A DNA stretch of 64,000 nucleotides from Gammaproteobacteria bacterium (GCA_026994225.1 JALWRI010000088.1:1458-65457), one strand, 5' to 3'. Counted from the stretch's first letter, positions 19,253 through 29,067 are shown. Translations and numbers: made by a program. Notes: generated from the sequence alone by a model not told the origin.

Positions 19253-22075
19253 TCAGGCTAATAATGGTTTTAAGAATTGTCCAGTATAAGAGTTGCTTTG
19301 TTGACTAATATGTTCTGGTGTTCCTGTGGCAACTAACTGTCCTCCTTTGTGTCCACCTTCAGGACCTATATCAATAATCCAGTCTACCGTTTTAATAACA
19401 TCCAAATTATGCTCTATAATAATGATAGTATTGCCGTGATCACGTAAGCGATGTAATACATATAATAATTGTTGGATATCGTGAAAATGCAGCCCTGTTG
19501 TGGGTTCATCCAAAATATATAAGGTTTTACCGGTATCACGTTTAGAAAGTTCTTTAGCTAATTTTATGCGTTGTGCCTCGCCGCCTGATAAGGTCGTTGC
19601 ACTTTGTCCTAGTTTAATATAGGATAGTCCTACATCAATTAATGTTTGTAATTTACGTTTAATGCTTGGGATGGCATCATAAAAATGGATAGCATCTTCG
19701 ATGGTCATTTCCAAGATATGATGAATATTTTTCCCTTTATATTGCACTTCTAATGTTTCTCTATTATATCGTTGCCCTTTGCAGGTATCGCAGGTAACAT
19801 AAATATCGGCTAAAAAATGCATTTCTACTTTAATCAAACCATCCCCTTGACACGCTTCACAGCGTCCCCCTTTGACATTAAAACTAAAACGCCCAGGCGC
19901 GTAACCACGAGAACGTGCTTCAGGGGTTGCTGCAAATAATTCACGGATAGGGGTAAATAGCCCTGTATAGGTAGCAGGGTTAGAACGGGGCGTTCGACCT
20001 ATAGGGCTTTGATTAATATCAATCACTTTATCAAAATGTTGTAAACCCTCTATTTTATCAAAAGGAGAAAATTCTAATGTCGTTGCTTTATTAATCATTG
20101 TAGCAGCGTAGGGGTATAAGGTATCAATAATCAAGGTTGATTTTCCCGAACCTGAAACACCGGTTATTGCAGTCATAAGGCCTACTGGAATAGAAACATT
20201 AATATGTTGTAAATTATTTCCACTTGCACCTACAATATGTAATTGTTGTTTATTTACAGGGGTACGTTGTGTCGGGACGGCAATCGTTTTTCTTCCTGAT
20301 AAGTAAGCACCTGTAATGGAATGGGGAGTATCTATAATGGTCTTTATATCCCCCTGAGCAATAATCTTGCCACCATGTATGCCTGCTCCAGGACCGATAT
20401 CAATAATATGATCAGCGGCACGGATAGCCTCTTCATCATGTTCGACAACAAATACCGTATTACCTAAATCACGGAGATAGGTCAGGGTATTTAATAAGCG
20501 TTGATTATCCCGTTGATGTAATCCAATAGATGGTTCATCTAAAATATACATTACACCAACTAATCCAGCACCAATTTGACTTGCCAGGCGAATTCGTTGT
20601 GCTTCACCCCCAGAAAGTGTATCTGCACTACGACTAAGGGTTAAATAATCTAATCCTACATTAAGTAAAAATTGTAAACGCTGGGTAATTTCAGTAATAA
20701 TTTTTTCTGCAATCTGTTGTTTTTGTCCACTAAGTTGCAAGTGATGAAAAAAGACATGGAGATCTTCAATGGATAGTTGTACCAGTTGAGGTAAGGTTTT
20801 TTCTGTAATATATACATGCTGTGCAGCACGGTTTAAACGAGTACCCTGGCAAAGAGTGCAGGTTTGCATATTAATGTATTTATGTAATTCTTCTCGTACA
20901 ACATTGGATTCTGTTTCTTTATAACGACGACGCATATTATTAATAATGCCTTCAAATGGCATAGTACGAGTGGTTTGATTATTTCGGTCATTGATATAGA
21001 CAAAGGGAATAAGTTCTTCTTTACTACCATATAAAATAATATCTTGTATCGGTTGCGGTAGTTCTTGATAAGGGGTATCTATATCAAAGGAATAATATTG
21101 AGCCAAAGATTGTAACATTTGAAAATAATAGGCATTACGTCTATCCCAGCCCCGTACTGCACCTTCAGAAAGTGCGAGTGCTGGATTGACGATCACTTTA
21201 TCAGGATCAAAATATTGTTGTATACCTAGGCCATCGCATTCAGGACAAGCACCAGCAGGGTTATTAAAAGAAAATAAGCGAGTTTCCAGTTCTTCTAAGC
21301 TATAACCACAATGGGGACAAGAAAATTTGGCAGAGTAAATGAGTTCTTCAAAACAGTTGTCAAGGGAGGCTATAATCACGATACCATCACTTAGCTGTAA
21401 TGCTGTTTCGAGTGAATCTGCAAGCCGTTGTTTTATATCAGGACGTATTTTAAAACGATCAACAATGACTTCAATATGGTGTTTTTTATATTTATTCAGT
21501 TTTGGACAATTATCTAATTCAGTAATAACTCCATCAATACGCGCTCGAATATAGCCTTGTGCCTGTAATGTATTGAGTAATTGTATATGCTCTCCTTTAC
21601 GATTACGTACCACAGGAGCAAGTAGCATACTTTTACTTTCTAGTGGCAATGTTAAGGTTTTATCTACCATCTGACTGATACTTTGAGCATTTAAGCTAAT
21701 ATTATGCTCAGGACAACGGGGTTCACCAATACGAGCAAATAATAAACGTAGATAATCATAAATTTCAGTGGTAGTGCCAACAGTAGAGCGGGGATTGTGC
21801 GAAGTGGATTTTTGCTCAATAGAAATAGCAGGAGAGAGTCCTTCTATATGATCAATATCCGGCTTTTCCATCATGGATAAAAATTGTCGAGCATAACTAG
21901 ATAATGATTCTACATATCGCCGTTGTCCTTCGGCATAGATGGTATCAAATGCTAAAGAGGATTTACCCGAACCGGATAAACCAGTAATAATAACCAGTTG
22001 ATCACGAGGAATATCAATATTAATATTCTTTAAATTATGGGTACGGGCACCTTGAATTCGAATGGTATTGGTCAT
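19253..22075 (-). CDS. uvrA: Excinuclease ABC subunit A
   Basis: UvrA recognises bulky DNA damage with UvrB in nucleotide excision repair. The ATG at 22075 is preferred over the GTG at 22084 because AGGTG lies just upstream at correct spacing; this gives 940 residues, the same as E. coli UvrA. The first Walker A is GLSGSGKSS at 32-40, the second GVSGSGKST near residue 640. Both zinc modules are present (CPHC...CPEC and CEAC...CDTC), as are both ABC signatures (LSGGEAQRI). The moeB stop is 9 bases upstream, so the two may be co-transcribed. Confidence 0.97.
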   Translation of the reverse strand: MTNTIRIQGARTHNLKNINIDIPRDQLVIITGLSGSGKSSLAFDTIYAEGQRRYVESLSSYARQFLSMMEKPDIDHIEGLSPAISIEQKSTSHNPRSTVGTTTEIYDYLRLLFARIGEPRCPEHNISLNAQSISQMVDKTLTLPLESKSMLLAPVVRNRKGEHIQLLNTLQAQGYIRARIDGVITELDNCPKLNKYKKHHIEVIVDRFKIRPDIKQRLADSLETALQLSDGIVIIASLDNCFEELIYSAKFSCPHCGYSLEELETRLFSFNNPAGACPECDGLGIQQYFDPDKVIVNPALALSEGAVRGWDRRNAYYFQMLQSLAQYYSFDIDTPYQELPQPIQDIILYGSKEELIPFVYINDRNNQTTRTMPFEGIINNMRRRYKETESNVVREELHKYINMQTCTLCQGTRLNRAAQHVYITEKTLPQLVQLSIEDLHVFFHHLQLSGQKQQIAEKIITEITQRLQFLLNVGLDYLTLSRSADTLSGGEAQRIRLASQIGAGLVGVMYILDEPSIGLHQRDNQRLLNTLTYLRDLGNTVFVVEHDEEAIRAADHIIDIGPGAGIHGGKIIAQGDIKTIIDTPHSITGAYLSGRKTIAVPTQRTPVNKQQLHIVGASGNNLQHINVSIPVGLMTAITGVSGSGKSTLIIDTLYPYAATMINKATTLEFSPFDKIEGLQHFDKVIDINQSPIGRTPRSNPATYTGLFTPIRELFAATPEARSRGYAPGRFSFNVKGGRCEACQGDGLIKVEMHFLADIYVTCDTCKGQRYNRETLEVQYKGKNIHHILEMTIEDAIHFYDAIPSIKRKLQTLIDVGLSYIKLGQSATTLSGGEAQRIKLAKELSKRDTGKTLYILDEPTTGLHFHDIQQLLYVLHRLRDHGNTIIIIEHNLDVIKTVDWIIDIGPEGGHKGGQLVATGTPEHISQQSNSYTGQFLKPLLA

Positions 22076-22084
22076 TTGTCGCAC

Positions 22085-22843
22085 CTATTTGGCTATATCT
22101 GGGTGATAACAAACAGGACAAGCAGGGTCTTTTTTCACTTTGATCATTCTCCATTCCATATTTAGCGCATCAAGGAGAAGTAAACGTCCATAAAGAGGTT
22201 TACCTATACCTAAAAGTATTTTTAATACTTCCGTAGCTTGCATTGTACCAATCATACCGACTACTGATGCAAGGATCCCATTATTGCTGCAATTATTATC
22301 TTCTTTAGATAGGTTATCAGAATATAAACATCGGTAACAAGGGCTGTCTAATGTATTGGCATAACTGCTAATTTGCCCTTCCATACGAATGGCAGCTCCT
22401 GATACCAAGGGCGTATTATTTTGCACACATAAAGCATTAAGTCTAAATCGGGTACTAAAATTATCTGAGGCATCAACCACTATATCTGCATTTTTAACCC
22501 ACTGGGCAAGATGTTGTGTCGATAATTTTTCACAAAGTAGCGTGATGTGCGGGTCGTTATTGAGTTGTTGTATGGTTTTTTTGGCAGATACCACTTTAGA
22601 AACGCCAATATTATCTTGTTGATGGATAATTTGACGCTGTAAATTAGATAATTCTACCACATCATGATCATTGAGTATTAAATGTCCTACTCCTGCTGCA
22701 GCCAGGTAGAGTGCAACAGGTGATCCTAATCCACCTAACCCTACTATTAAAACATGGCTAGCTAATAAACGTTGTTGTCCAGCATAATCAATATGAGGGA
22801 GAAGGATTTGTCGACTATAACGGAGTAATTGTTGATCATTCAT
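22085..22843 (-). CDS. moeB: MoeB/ThiF-type sulfur-carrier adenylyltransferase
   Basis: This 252-residue E1-like enzyme activates the C-terminus of a ubiquitin-like sulfur carrier (MoaD or ThiS) by adenylation. The nucleotide-binding loop is GLGGLGSPVALYLAAAGVG, followed by DHDVVELSNLQRQIIH with the arginine finger. Two CxxC pairs (SPCYRC and CPVC near the end) would bind zinc. There is no C-terminal rhodanese domain, so it is the short bacterial MoeB/ThiF form. No moaD or thiS lies nearby, so molybdopterin and thiamine pathways cannot be separated. It overlaps the upstream TerB-like gene by 8 bases. Confidence 0.9.
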   Translation of the reverse strand: MNDQQLLRYSRQILLPHIDYAGQQRLLASHVLIVGLGGLGSPVALYLAAAGVGHLILNDHDVVELSNLQRQIIHQQDNIGVSKVVSAKKTIQQLNNDPHITLLCEKLSTQHLAQWVKNADIVVDASDNFSTRFRLNALCVQNNTPLVSGAAIRMEGQISSYANTLDSPCYRCLYSDNLSKEDNNCSNNGILASVVGMIGTMQATEVLKILLGIGKPLYGRLLLLDALNMEWRMIKVKKDPACPVCYHPDIAK

Positions 22844-23348
22844 TATTAATAGTGATATCAGGAGATAATTGAAAGGCTTGCATTAATTCTAACAATAGAT
22901 TTTTTTCACTTTCCATAATACGGGCATGTTTATCATAAGGATAAGATGTTACCGATGCTGCTGCTATATCCATACAATAATGCAATAAGGTCTGTTTTTT
23001 ATCGGTATTTTGTTGCTCATCTTGAGAACTGAAACAGAGTTTTTGCGTGTAATGACGTAGATCTTTTAAAAATTGTGGATGAGGACGATGGTGCATAAAA
23101 CGATTAATGAAGGCATTGACATCTTCTACGCTAACAGGTGATTCGCCGCCTGTTAATTGTTCTAAATGACTAATATGCTCTAAGGCATAATTATAGAGTA
23201 GATCTATTTCAGCTTGCTGGTTTTTACCATCAGCCCATATCATTTCAATTAAAGGAATAAATTCTAATAAATAAATATCATTTTCCTTTAAATGATGGGT
23301 ATTAACCAGTTCATAAATAGCTTGTTCACGTGCAGGAGATGGAAGCAT
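22836..23348 (-). CDS. TerB-like helical protein of unknown function
   Basis: This 170-residue soluble, helical protein has a TerB/DUF533-like core: EFIPLIEMIWADGKNQQAEIDLL resembles the acidic WADG-x-EREAI motif of such domains, here split below the writing limit as EFIPLIEMIWADG then NQQAEIDLL. TerB-like domains often bind metal through acidic residues. The match is only at the motif level and the true family may differ. The gene overlaps moeB by 8 bases, so they are translated together. No role can be assigned beyond that link. Confidence 0.6.
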   Translation of the reverse strand: MLPSPAREQAIYELVNTHHLKENDIYLLEFIPLIEMIWADGKNQQAEIDLLYNYALEHISHLEQLTGGESPVSVEDVNAFINRFMHHRPHPQFLKDLRHYTQKLCFSSQDEQQNTDKKQTLLHYCMDIAAASVTSYPYDKHARIMESEKNLLLELMQAFQLSPDITINNE

Positions 23349-23402
23349 GGAAAAATATTCCTGTAATTATCATATTTAAGGGATTATGTCATAAGATAGC
23401 AG

Positions 23403-25328
23403 TTAATAATGATTTTTAATATCCGGTAAACGTTGTTTTAATCGGGTAGGTGTTTTTTTCAATAAATGCTCATAAATGGCAATATAAGCAAGAATATTTT
23501 TAACATATTCTCGTGTTTCGGTAAATGGAATGGTCTCAATCCATTGATCAGCAGGTAGTGTGCTTTTGGGTAACCAAGATTTAACCCTGTGTGGCCCTGC
23601 ATTATATGATGCAAAACCTAAGGCTAAATGTTGTTTATAACGGTTAAGTACTTGTTTTAAATAATAGGTTCCGAGTTTTACATTTAGGTTCGTATCAAAT
23701 AATTGTTGTTTTCTTTTATAGGAGAGTTTCAATTTTTTTGCCATCGCTTTAGCTGTAGCAGGCATAAGTTGCATTAATCCCCTTGCCCCGACGGATGAAT
23801 AAGCAATAGGAGAAAAAGCACTTTCTCTACGTATAACGCTATATGTAACAGCGGTTTCCAATTTACGTTGTTTCGAATAACGCTCAATCGCTTTACGATA
23901 TAGTAAGGGAAAACGAATACTGAGATCATTGTGGTGAGAACTTTTAGCAACCGTAAAAATAGCTTGTTGATACCAACCCCATTGTTGTAATAATTTAGCA
24001 AGATGTTGAATTTGTATATCATTAGACTGTTTTATAAAGTGATACCATTCCCGTTTAGCGTTAATTATGCGTTTTAAGATAAAAAGTTCTTGTATGCGTT
24101 GTACTATCGGTAAGGTAGATAATTGTTGTAATTGTTTGCTAGTCGTTTTTATCGGTGTATGGTTAAATTTATAGTTTAAATCGAGTTTATCTGCAGCTAA
24201 AAAGCCATAATAACTCCGCTTTTGCGCTAATTGAGAATATTTTTTTTGTTGTACTGTGGGTTTTTTTTCAATACTGGCAAGCCAATATTGCCAATGGTCT
24301 TTTAACCGTGCTGTCGGTGATAGTAAGGTTAATGCCCGTTGTAAAGCCGGAATTTTTTCATATCGAATAGCAGTACGAATATACCAGGCTAAAGAAGCCT
24401 TGGTATGTTCTTTAGCAGGGACTTTAGCCAACCAGGTTATTGCTTCTGCTTGGTGTTTATATGCCATTTTTAAACCAATAGTACGTTGTATTTGTGCTTT
24501 TTCTTGGTGAGTAAAAGTATATCTTTTAGTCAGTGTGTGCCACAATTTGATAGCACTTTGGGTATTCCTGCGATTTTGTCGTAATACCGCATGTAATAAG
24601 ATAGCGTGGGTATAAGGATTATTTTTTTTAAACAAATTTTTCTTGCGTGCAAGTTGAGGATTATTGTGTACTTTCAGCCACACATTGATCCATTGGCGTT
24701 CTTTTTTGGGTAATGATTGGGATAAATATGCTGTTAAGCTGGTATTGCCTGCTTTAATAGTGAGTTGAATACGTTTTAGGAGTAAATCAGTGGTAAGTTT
24801 ACCCGCTTTTTTCCATGCTTTGAAAACGGGATCACAGGCTTTTTTTTGTGATTTTCCTACGTTCCATAATGATTTGACTTTAGCAAAGGCTTGTTTTTTT
24901 TTCCCCGTATGTAATAAAGCCTGTAAGTAAAAGCATTGTAATGATGTGTTACGCATTGCAGTAAAGGGGTTATAAATAGCTAAAAAAGATTGCCATTGTT
25001 TTCTTTTTGCTTGCTGCAAAAGCCATTTATTTTGTAATCGAGAGGCTAAGGGGGTATCCTTATATTGTGTTAAAAAGGCTTTTACTTTTTTAGCGGATAA
25101 TTTACTGAGATTTTGTGTATACTCTTGATAACGTAAATAGACCTGTAATGGATATGTAGACAGTTGAGCCGAAAGTTTTTTGTATTGTGTTAGGTGTTTT
25201 TTTTTCAGTGCTTTTTCAGCCTGTAAAAAAATAGTGCGTTGTTCTTCTTGTGAGAGTTTTGCGTGACTGGTAAAAGGTAAAATAAGTAAAACACTGAAAG
25301 AAATAAAGATAATAAATAATTTAAGCAT
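23403..25328 (-). CDS. slt: Soluble lytic murein transglycosylase
   Basis: Slt is a periplasmic enzyme that cleaves the MurNAc-GlcNAc bond and forms 1,6-anhydro ends during peptidoglycan turnover. The 641 residues begin with a signal peptide of about 23 residues (LFIIFISFSVLLILPFTSHA), continue with a long Lys-rich helical superhelix, and end with the catalytic domain near residue 500: the glutamate in RRESAFSP, then SSVGARGLMQLMPATA and ASYNAGPHRV. The chain is markedly basic. The divergent DUF4124 gene starts 57 bases away, so the two promoters must share that gap. Confidence 0.93.
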   Translation of the reverse strand: MLKLFIIFISFSVLLILPFTSHAKLSQEEQRTIFLQAEKALKKKHLTQYKKLSAQLSTYPLQVYLRYQEYTQNLSKLSAKKVKAFLTQYKDTPLASRLQNKWLLQQAKRKQWQSFLAIYNPFTAMRNTSLQCFYLQALLHTGKKKQAFAKVKSLWNVGKSQKKACDPVFKAWKKAGKLTTDLLLKRIQLTIKAGNTSLTAYLSQSLPKKERQWINVWLKVHNNPQLARKKNLFKKNNPYTHAILLHAVLRQNRRNTQSAIKLWHTLTKRYTFTHQEKAQIQRTIGLKMAYKHQAEAITWLAKVPAKEHTKASLAWYIRTAIRYEKIPALQRALTLLSPTARLKDHWQYWLASIEKKPTVQQKKYSQLAQKRSYYGFLAADKLDLNYKFNHTPIKTTSKQLQQLSTLPIVQRIQELFILKRIINAKREWYHFIKQSNDIQIQHLAKLLQQWGWYQQAIFTVAKSSHHNDLSIRFPLLYRKAIERYSKQRKLETAVTYSVIRRESAFSPIAYSSVGARGLMQLMPATAKAMAKKLKLSYKRKQQLFDTNLNVKLGTYYLKQVLNRYKQHLALGFASYNAGPHRVKSWLPKSTLPADQWIETIPFTETREYVKNILAYIAIYEHLLKKTPTRLKQRLPDIKNHY

Positions 25329-25385
25329 AGTCGTATATGAATGAACATTTTATAAAAATGAGTAATGGTTAGTTGGGGAATATAT

Positions 25386-26030
25386 ATGAAAAAAATCTTG
25401 TTTTTGATCATCATGGTAATTGTAACCTCTGGCGAGGTATTTGCAAAGATGTATAAATGGGTAGATGAAAATGGAAAAGTGCATTACACACAAACGCCTC
25501 CACCTAAAAATATTAATATAAAAAAACAAAATCAACTTTCATCACGAGGGTATAACTTAGGTGTTTCTGTTAGTCGTAAGGGGGATTATGATTATTGCGG
25601 CGAATTGCGTTTGCCAGGGCCTTTAAGAAATGAGGTGGAGGTACTAACAAAACTTAAAGTAGCATTACCGACCTATATAAAACTTAAACAACAGCTACAA
25701 GATAAATTGTCAAAAGCAAAAAAAATGCAGCAAGGCGCACAAGAACGGAAAATATTACAAGAAGAAATGAGTATTTATAATTGTGCTATTGATTGGTCCA
25801 ATACCCAACGTAAAAAATTATCACCACTGAAAAAACGTTTAATTAATAAAGCAATAGAGGCAAAAAAATCTTTTGAATATATTAAAAAATCAAGGGATAC
25901 TGAGTGTTGGAGACCAATACCGAATACAGATGGACAAAAAGCCTGTGAAAAATTTTATGAGAAACAGTATCAGGAAAAGAAACAAAAATGGCAAGATGCT
26001 GAAACGTTACGAAAATTAGTCGATGATTAA
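25386..26030 (+). CDS. DUF4124-domain exported protein
   Basis: The ATG at 25386 is preferred over one at 25365 because GGGGA lies just upstream and it gives a clean signal peptide (MKKILFLIIMVIVTSGEVFA). The mature protein starts with a DUF4124 domain (KMYKWVDENGKVHYTQTPPP), a small module found in many gammaproteobacterial periplasmic proteins. The rest, about 150 residues, is a Lys/Gln-rich helical region with four cysteines (YDYCGE, YNCAIDW, TECWRP, KACEKF) that could form two disulfides. The function is unknown. It overlaps dusA by 8 bases. Confidence 0.8.
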   Translation: MKKILFLIIMVIVTSGEVFAKMYKWVDENGKVHYTQTPPPKNINIKKQNQLSSRGYNLGVSVSRKGDYDYCGELRLPGPLRNEVEVLTKLKVALPTYIKLKQQLQDKLSKAKKMQQGAQERKILQEEMSIYNCAIDWSNTQRKKLSPLKKRLINKAIEAKKSFEYIKKSRDTECWRPIPNTDGQKACEKFYEKQYQEKKQKWQDAETLRKLVDD

Positions 26031-27009
26031 TCCTCAAACGGTATGTATTGCGCCGATGTTGGATTGGACCGACAGGCATACTCGATACTTTTTACGGCAA
26101 ATATCGCAAAGGGTTTATCTCTACACTGAGATGATAACGACTAAAGCATTATTGTCTTCTGGACAAGCAGAGAAGCTATTAACATATAATAAAGAAGAAC
26201 ATCCGTTGGCATTACAGTTAGGAGGTAATGATCCAGCAGAATTAGCACAATGTGCCGTATTAGCAGAACAATATGGTTATGATGAAGTAAATTTAAATTT
26301 GGGTTGTCCGAGTAATAGGGTTCAGGCTGGATGTTTTGGTGCTGCATTGATGGCTGAACCCGATTTAGTGATACGCTGTTTACAAGCAATGAATAATGCG
26401 GTATCTATTCCTGTTACGGTTAAACTTCGTTTAGGTATAGATCATTTAGATAATTACCACTATTTTTATCAGTTTGTTTCTCGTTTAGCCGATGAGGCAC
26501 ATTGTCAAACCTTTATTATTCATGCACGTAAAGCGTGGTTAAATGGATTAAGTCCAAAAGAAAACCGGAGTATTCCTCCTTTGTGTTATGATTGGGTGTA
26601 TCAACTTAAACAACAAAGAACAGAATTAAATATTATTATTAATGGTGGTATTACCGATTTAGAAAGTATTGAAAGGCATTTACAATATGTTGATGGGGTG
26701 ATGATTGGACGTGAGGCTTATCATAATCCCTATTTATTATCTACGGTAGATCAACGTTTTTATGCAAGTAAGCAACCCTCGCTTACTCGCAGACAAGTAT
26801 TAGACAATATGCGATATTACATCAATCAACAACAACAGCAAGGTGTCGCTTTAAAACATATTACTCGACATTTATTGGGTTTGTTTCAAGGTTGTGCCGG
26901 TGCAAGGCATTTTCGGCGGGTATTAAGTGATAATCAGAAATTAAAAGAAAATAATAGTCAATTATTGTTACAAGCGGTAGAACACATTAGCAGTAGCAGT
27001 TGTCTTTAA
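26023..27009 (+). CDS. dusA: tRNA-dihydrouridine(20/20a) synthase DusA
   Basis: DusA reduces uridines 20 and 20a in the tRNA D-loop using FMN and NADPH. The N-terminus CIAPMLDWTDRHTRYFLRQ is diagnostic of the DusA branch. The active-site cysteine is residue 104 in NRVQAGCFGAAL, the FMN-binding TIM-barrel strands include INGGI and VDGVMIGREAYHNPY, and the C-terminal helical domain has the FQGCAGARHFRR block. At 328 residues the length matches E. coli DusA. Its start overlaps the DUF4124 gene stop. An attC-like site begins about 65 bases after its stop codon, in the same orientation. Confidence 0.95.
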   Translation: MINPQTVCIAPMLDWTDRHTRYFLRQISQRVYLYTEMITTKALLSSGQAEKLLTYNKEEHPLALQLGGNDPAELAQCAVLAEQYGYDEVNLNLGCPSNRVQAGCFGAALMAEPDLVIRCLQAMNNAVSIPVTVKLRLGIDHLDNYHYFYQFVSRLADEAHCQTFIIHARKAWLNGLSPKENRSIPPLCYDWVYQLKQQRTELNIIINGGITDLESIERHLQYVDGVMIGREAYHNPYLLSTVDQRFYASKQPSLTRRQVLDNMRYYINQQQQQGVALKHITRHLLGLFQGCAGARHFRRVLSDNQKLKENNSQLLLQAVEHISSSSCL

Positions 27010-27074
27010 AAAAAGTATGTTCTGAAAACCATAGTATTTTATGGTAGTCATTTAAATTGTTACCAATTATGAAT

Positions 27075-27148
27075 GCTCTAACAAGGCGCTGCACACGGAC
27101 AATTTTTCCGCTGCGCTCCATTGCTGCCGGTGAGCTTGGTCGTTATGC
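27075..27148 (+). mobile_element. attC-like integron recombination site
   Basis: The 74-base imperfect inverted repeat has the layout of an integron attC. The left R box TCTAAC contains the cleavable AAC and the right box is GTTATGC. The inner arms pair GCT-g-CAC-a-CGG (88-98) with CCG-GTG-AGC (127-135), leaving single unpaired bases on one arm like attC extrahelical bases. A further CAAT/ATTG stem closes a loop containing CCGCTGCGCTCC, a loop common in attC sites. The site is GC-richer than its surroundings. No integrase gene or second attC is visible, so it is solitary. Its right box overlaps the flgN stop codon. Confidence 0.75.
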
Positions 27149-27595
27149 AGAAGTATTAATTGCATGACTACGACGGATTTGAGCTGCTCCGTTTGCACCA
27201 TAAGTTTTAACAGTAGTTTTTTGACCTAATAAAATATTTAATGCCGATTCAGCATTAATTTTTTTCATTTCCAATAAGCGAGCATTGACCTGATTGGTTT
27301 TTTGACAGATACGCAACTGTTCAAGCAAGGTATGCCAAAGATGAGATAATTCTGTATTGCTTTGTTGTTGCAAATAGGCTTCTATACCGACATTATTGTT
27401 TTCAAAACCTGCTTGCTTGAGTAGTTGTAGACGTTGTACCTCGATATATTCAATTTGTTTTAAAATGGGAGGTTTTTTATCAACAATGGTTTTTAAGGCT
27501 GTATGATCAAGGCTTTTTATTGCTTGTTGCTCCTGATTTAGCAAGCTATTAAGTGCTTTTAGTAGTTGAACTTGTTGTTGCAGCATAGTAAGCAT
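27143..27595 (-). CDS. flgN: FlgN-like flagellar export chaperone
   Basis: FlgN is a cytosolic chaperone for the hook-filament junction proteins FlgK and FlgL. This 150-residue, all-helical, Gln/Leu-rich protein has the FlgN pattern (LLNQEQQAIKSLDHTALKTI, then LLEQLRICQKTNQVNARLL and the C-terminal SALNILLG) and follows flgM, the usual flgA-flgM-flgN order. The start may be the ATG at 27595 or one nine bases later. The last codons and the TAA stop lie inside the right end of the attC-like site, so the C-terminus may have been altered by its insertion. Confidence 0.87.
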   Translation of the reverse strand: MLTMLQQQVQLLKALNSLLNQEQQAIKSLDHTALKTIVDKKPPILKQIEYIEVQRLQLLKQAGFENNNVGIEAYLQQQSNTELSHLWHTLLEQLRICQKTNQVNARLLEMKKINAESALNILLGQKTTVKTYGANGAAQIRRSHAINTSA

Positions 27596-27672
27596 AAGCG
27601 GGTGTTATTCCTAGTCATCCAATTTCCTGTTGTGATTACTATAATGGATAATATAGTGCTTGTCTAAATATA

Positions 27673-27999
27673 TTAAAAACTTTCAAAATCCAACATTTTT
27701 TGTGCTAAACGATCTGTATCTACCTGATAATTGCTTGACTCTATGGCAGAACGAATATTTTTTACTTTATCTTGATCAACTTCAGGTAATTTCTGTAATT
27801 TGCCTTCTAATTTTTGTAATTGACTAGCAGCTGGAGTAATACTGATTTTATCAGTAGCGGTAACAGAGGCACTATTTGTTAAATTATTGCTTGAACTGTT
27901 ATTAGCCTTAGAAGGTGGAGGCATATTTGAAGGTGCTCGAGCACGATCACCCTCGACCTTTTTAAAGGCATCAGTAGGTGATGTAATGTGAATAGGCAT
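27673..27999 (-). CDS. flgM: Anti-sigma-28 factor FlgM
   Basis: FlgM holds sigma-28 (FliA) inactive until the hook is complete and FlgM is secreted. The 108 residues have the disordered, Ser/Asn/Pro-rich N-terminal half of FlgM and the helical sigma-binding half ([14 protein letters not shown], then [20 protein letters not shown] and AQKMLDFE). A strong AAGGAG precedes the ATG. An exact sigma-28 promoter lies in the 76-base gap upstream, so FlgM is probably made under its own target sigma factor. Confidence 0.92.
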   Translation of the reverse strand: MPIHITSPTDAFKKVEGDRARAPSNMPPPSKANNSSSNNLTNSASVTATDKISITPAASQLQKLEGKLQKLPEVDQDKVKNIRSAIESSNYQVDTDRLAQKMLDFESF

Positions 28000-28024
28000 G
28001 ATAGAATCTCCTTTGTTGCCTTTA

Positions 28025-28051
28025 TTATCGGCTACCGAATAAAAAACTTTA
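28025..28051 (-). promoter_or_regulatory. Sigma-28 (FliA) promoter of flgM
   Basis: On the minus strand the sequence reads TAAAGTTT (28051-28044), an 11-base spacer, then GCCGATAA (28032-28025). This is identical to the E. coli sigma-28 consensus TAAAGTTT-N11-GCCGATAA. It lies between the flgA stop and the flgM ATG, with the -10 box 25 bases before the start codon, so it would drive flgM and flgN separately from flgA. Confidence 0.93.
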
Positions 28052-28075
28052 GAATAATTTAGTAGAGGGAAATAT

Positions 28076-28771
28076 TTACTTGACTTGTACGGTGTTTTTA
28101 TCTACGACAAATGCCTCGACTATTTTATTAGAGCTGTTATTTTTTACTTTAATACGTTGATGTAATTGACCATTGCTTAAAGCTGTACCCTGGGTGCTGA
28201 TGCGAATGCCTTGAGTATGAATAATAATATTAACACTTGCCCCTTTAGATATTAAGGCAGGGGTTTTAAGCATATATGCTTGAATAGGTATATTAGCACG
28301 TATAGTACGTTTGGCTACTTTCCCTAAAACCTGTTGAATATCATAAATATACGGTTGGTTTTGTTTAATAGCCACATCTTGTAATGTAAGGTGTTGGGCT
28401 TGCAATATGGTCCCTCGTGTAATAATTTTTGTTGTTACAACAATAGGATACGTACCTTTTACCACAACAGGGAGGTAAATTTGCCATGCTTTGGGGGAAG
28501 TGCATTTTACTCCTACTGTGGCAGTATGCAAAATAATCGTTTTTTCTTGTGGTAGAAATAGTTCTAAAGGTTGATCACAAGGAGTAAGCCGTAAACGAGA
28601 ATCAATATTTTTGATGCCAATATGTTGTACTGTCACATACGAGGGTATTTTTCCCTGAATAAATGTTTTTACCGCTTGATGTATTGTATTCATTACTGTC
28701 GGTGTTGCTGTTGCCAATACAGAAGATAGATAGCACAATCCAATGATAGTTATAAGTTGTAATCGCTGCAT
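28076..28771 (-). CDS. flgA: Flagellar P-ring assembly chaperone FlgA
   Basis: FlgA is a periplasmic chaperone for P-ring (FlgI) assembly. The ATG at 28771 follows AAGGCAGG at good spacing and gives a clean signal peptide ([20 protein letters not shown]); an in-frame ATG at 28810 would add 13 charged residues. The C-terminal SAF domain is recognisable: [20 protein letters not shown], then [17 protein letters not shown], and [20 protein letters not shown]. The two cysteines in RLTPCDQPL and VGVKCTSP are typical of FlgA. It is divergent from flgB and upstream of flgM. Confidence 0.91.
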   Translation of the reverse strand: MQRLQLITIIGLCYLSSVLATATPTVMNTIHQAVKTFIQGKIPSYVTVQHIGIKNIDSRLRLTPCDQPLELFLPQEKTIILHTATVGVKCTSPKAWQIYLPVVVKGTYPIVVTTKIITRGTILQAQHLTLQDVAIKQNQPYIYDIQQVLGKVAKRTIRANIPIQAYMLKTPALISKGASVNIIIHTQGIRISTQGTALSNGQLHQRIKVKNNSSNKIVEAFVVDKNTVQVK

Positions 28772-28944
28772 TATTTTTGCCTGCCTTGTTGATTTTAATC
28801 CGTTTGCCATGTTAGTGGCAAAATCTTGCCAAGATAGTAGTTTAACTTATATATGTGCATATAGTGTCGTCTTTATTCCTGATAATAAGAAAGAAAAAAG
28901 CCTTTGATACCGTTAATAGCGTATTTTTTACAATAAAAATAATA

Positions 28945-28961
28945 TTGGTATGAGGTTTGCT
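28945..28961 (+). promoter_or_regulatory. Sigma-54 promoter of the flgB operon
   Basis: TTGGTATGAGGTTTGCT matches the sigma-54 consensus YTGGCACGRNNNTTGCW at 15 of 17 positions, with the essential GG and GC dinucleotides separated by exactly 10 bases. It lies 107 bases before the flgB ATG in the divergent flgA-flgB gap and points toward flgB. Sigma-54 control of hook and basal-body operons is known in Pseudomonas and Vibrio. Confidence 0.82.
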
Positions 28962-29067
28962 TTGTTATTTATGTAGGTGTCATCAAGTATGTTATGGACA
29001 ATTTTTTGACATACTGAAAAGTATATATAGGTAAATAACGTAATCATTAAATATTGAGGGTAGGGTA

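Noticed and set aside
28815-28832. Sigma-54-like TTGGC...TTGCC on the minus strand before flgA
   Set aside because: The GG and GC are 9 bases apart, and sigma-54 needs 10. It is a short inverted repeat (TGGCAA/TTGCCA) lying too close to, or inside, the flgA start region.
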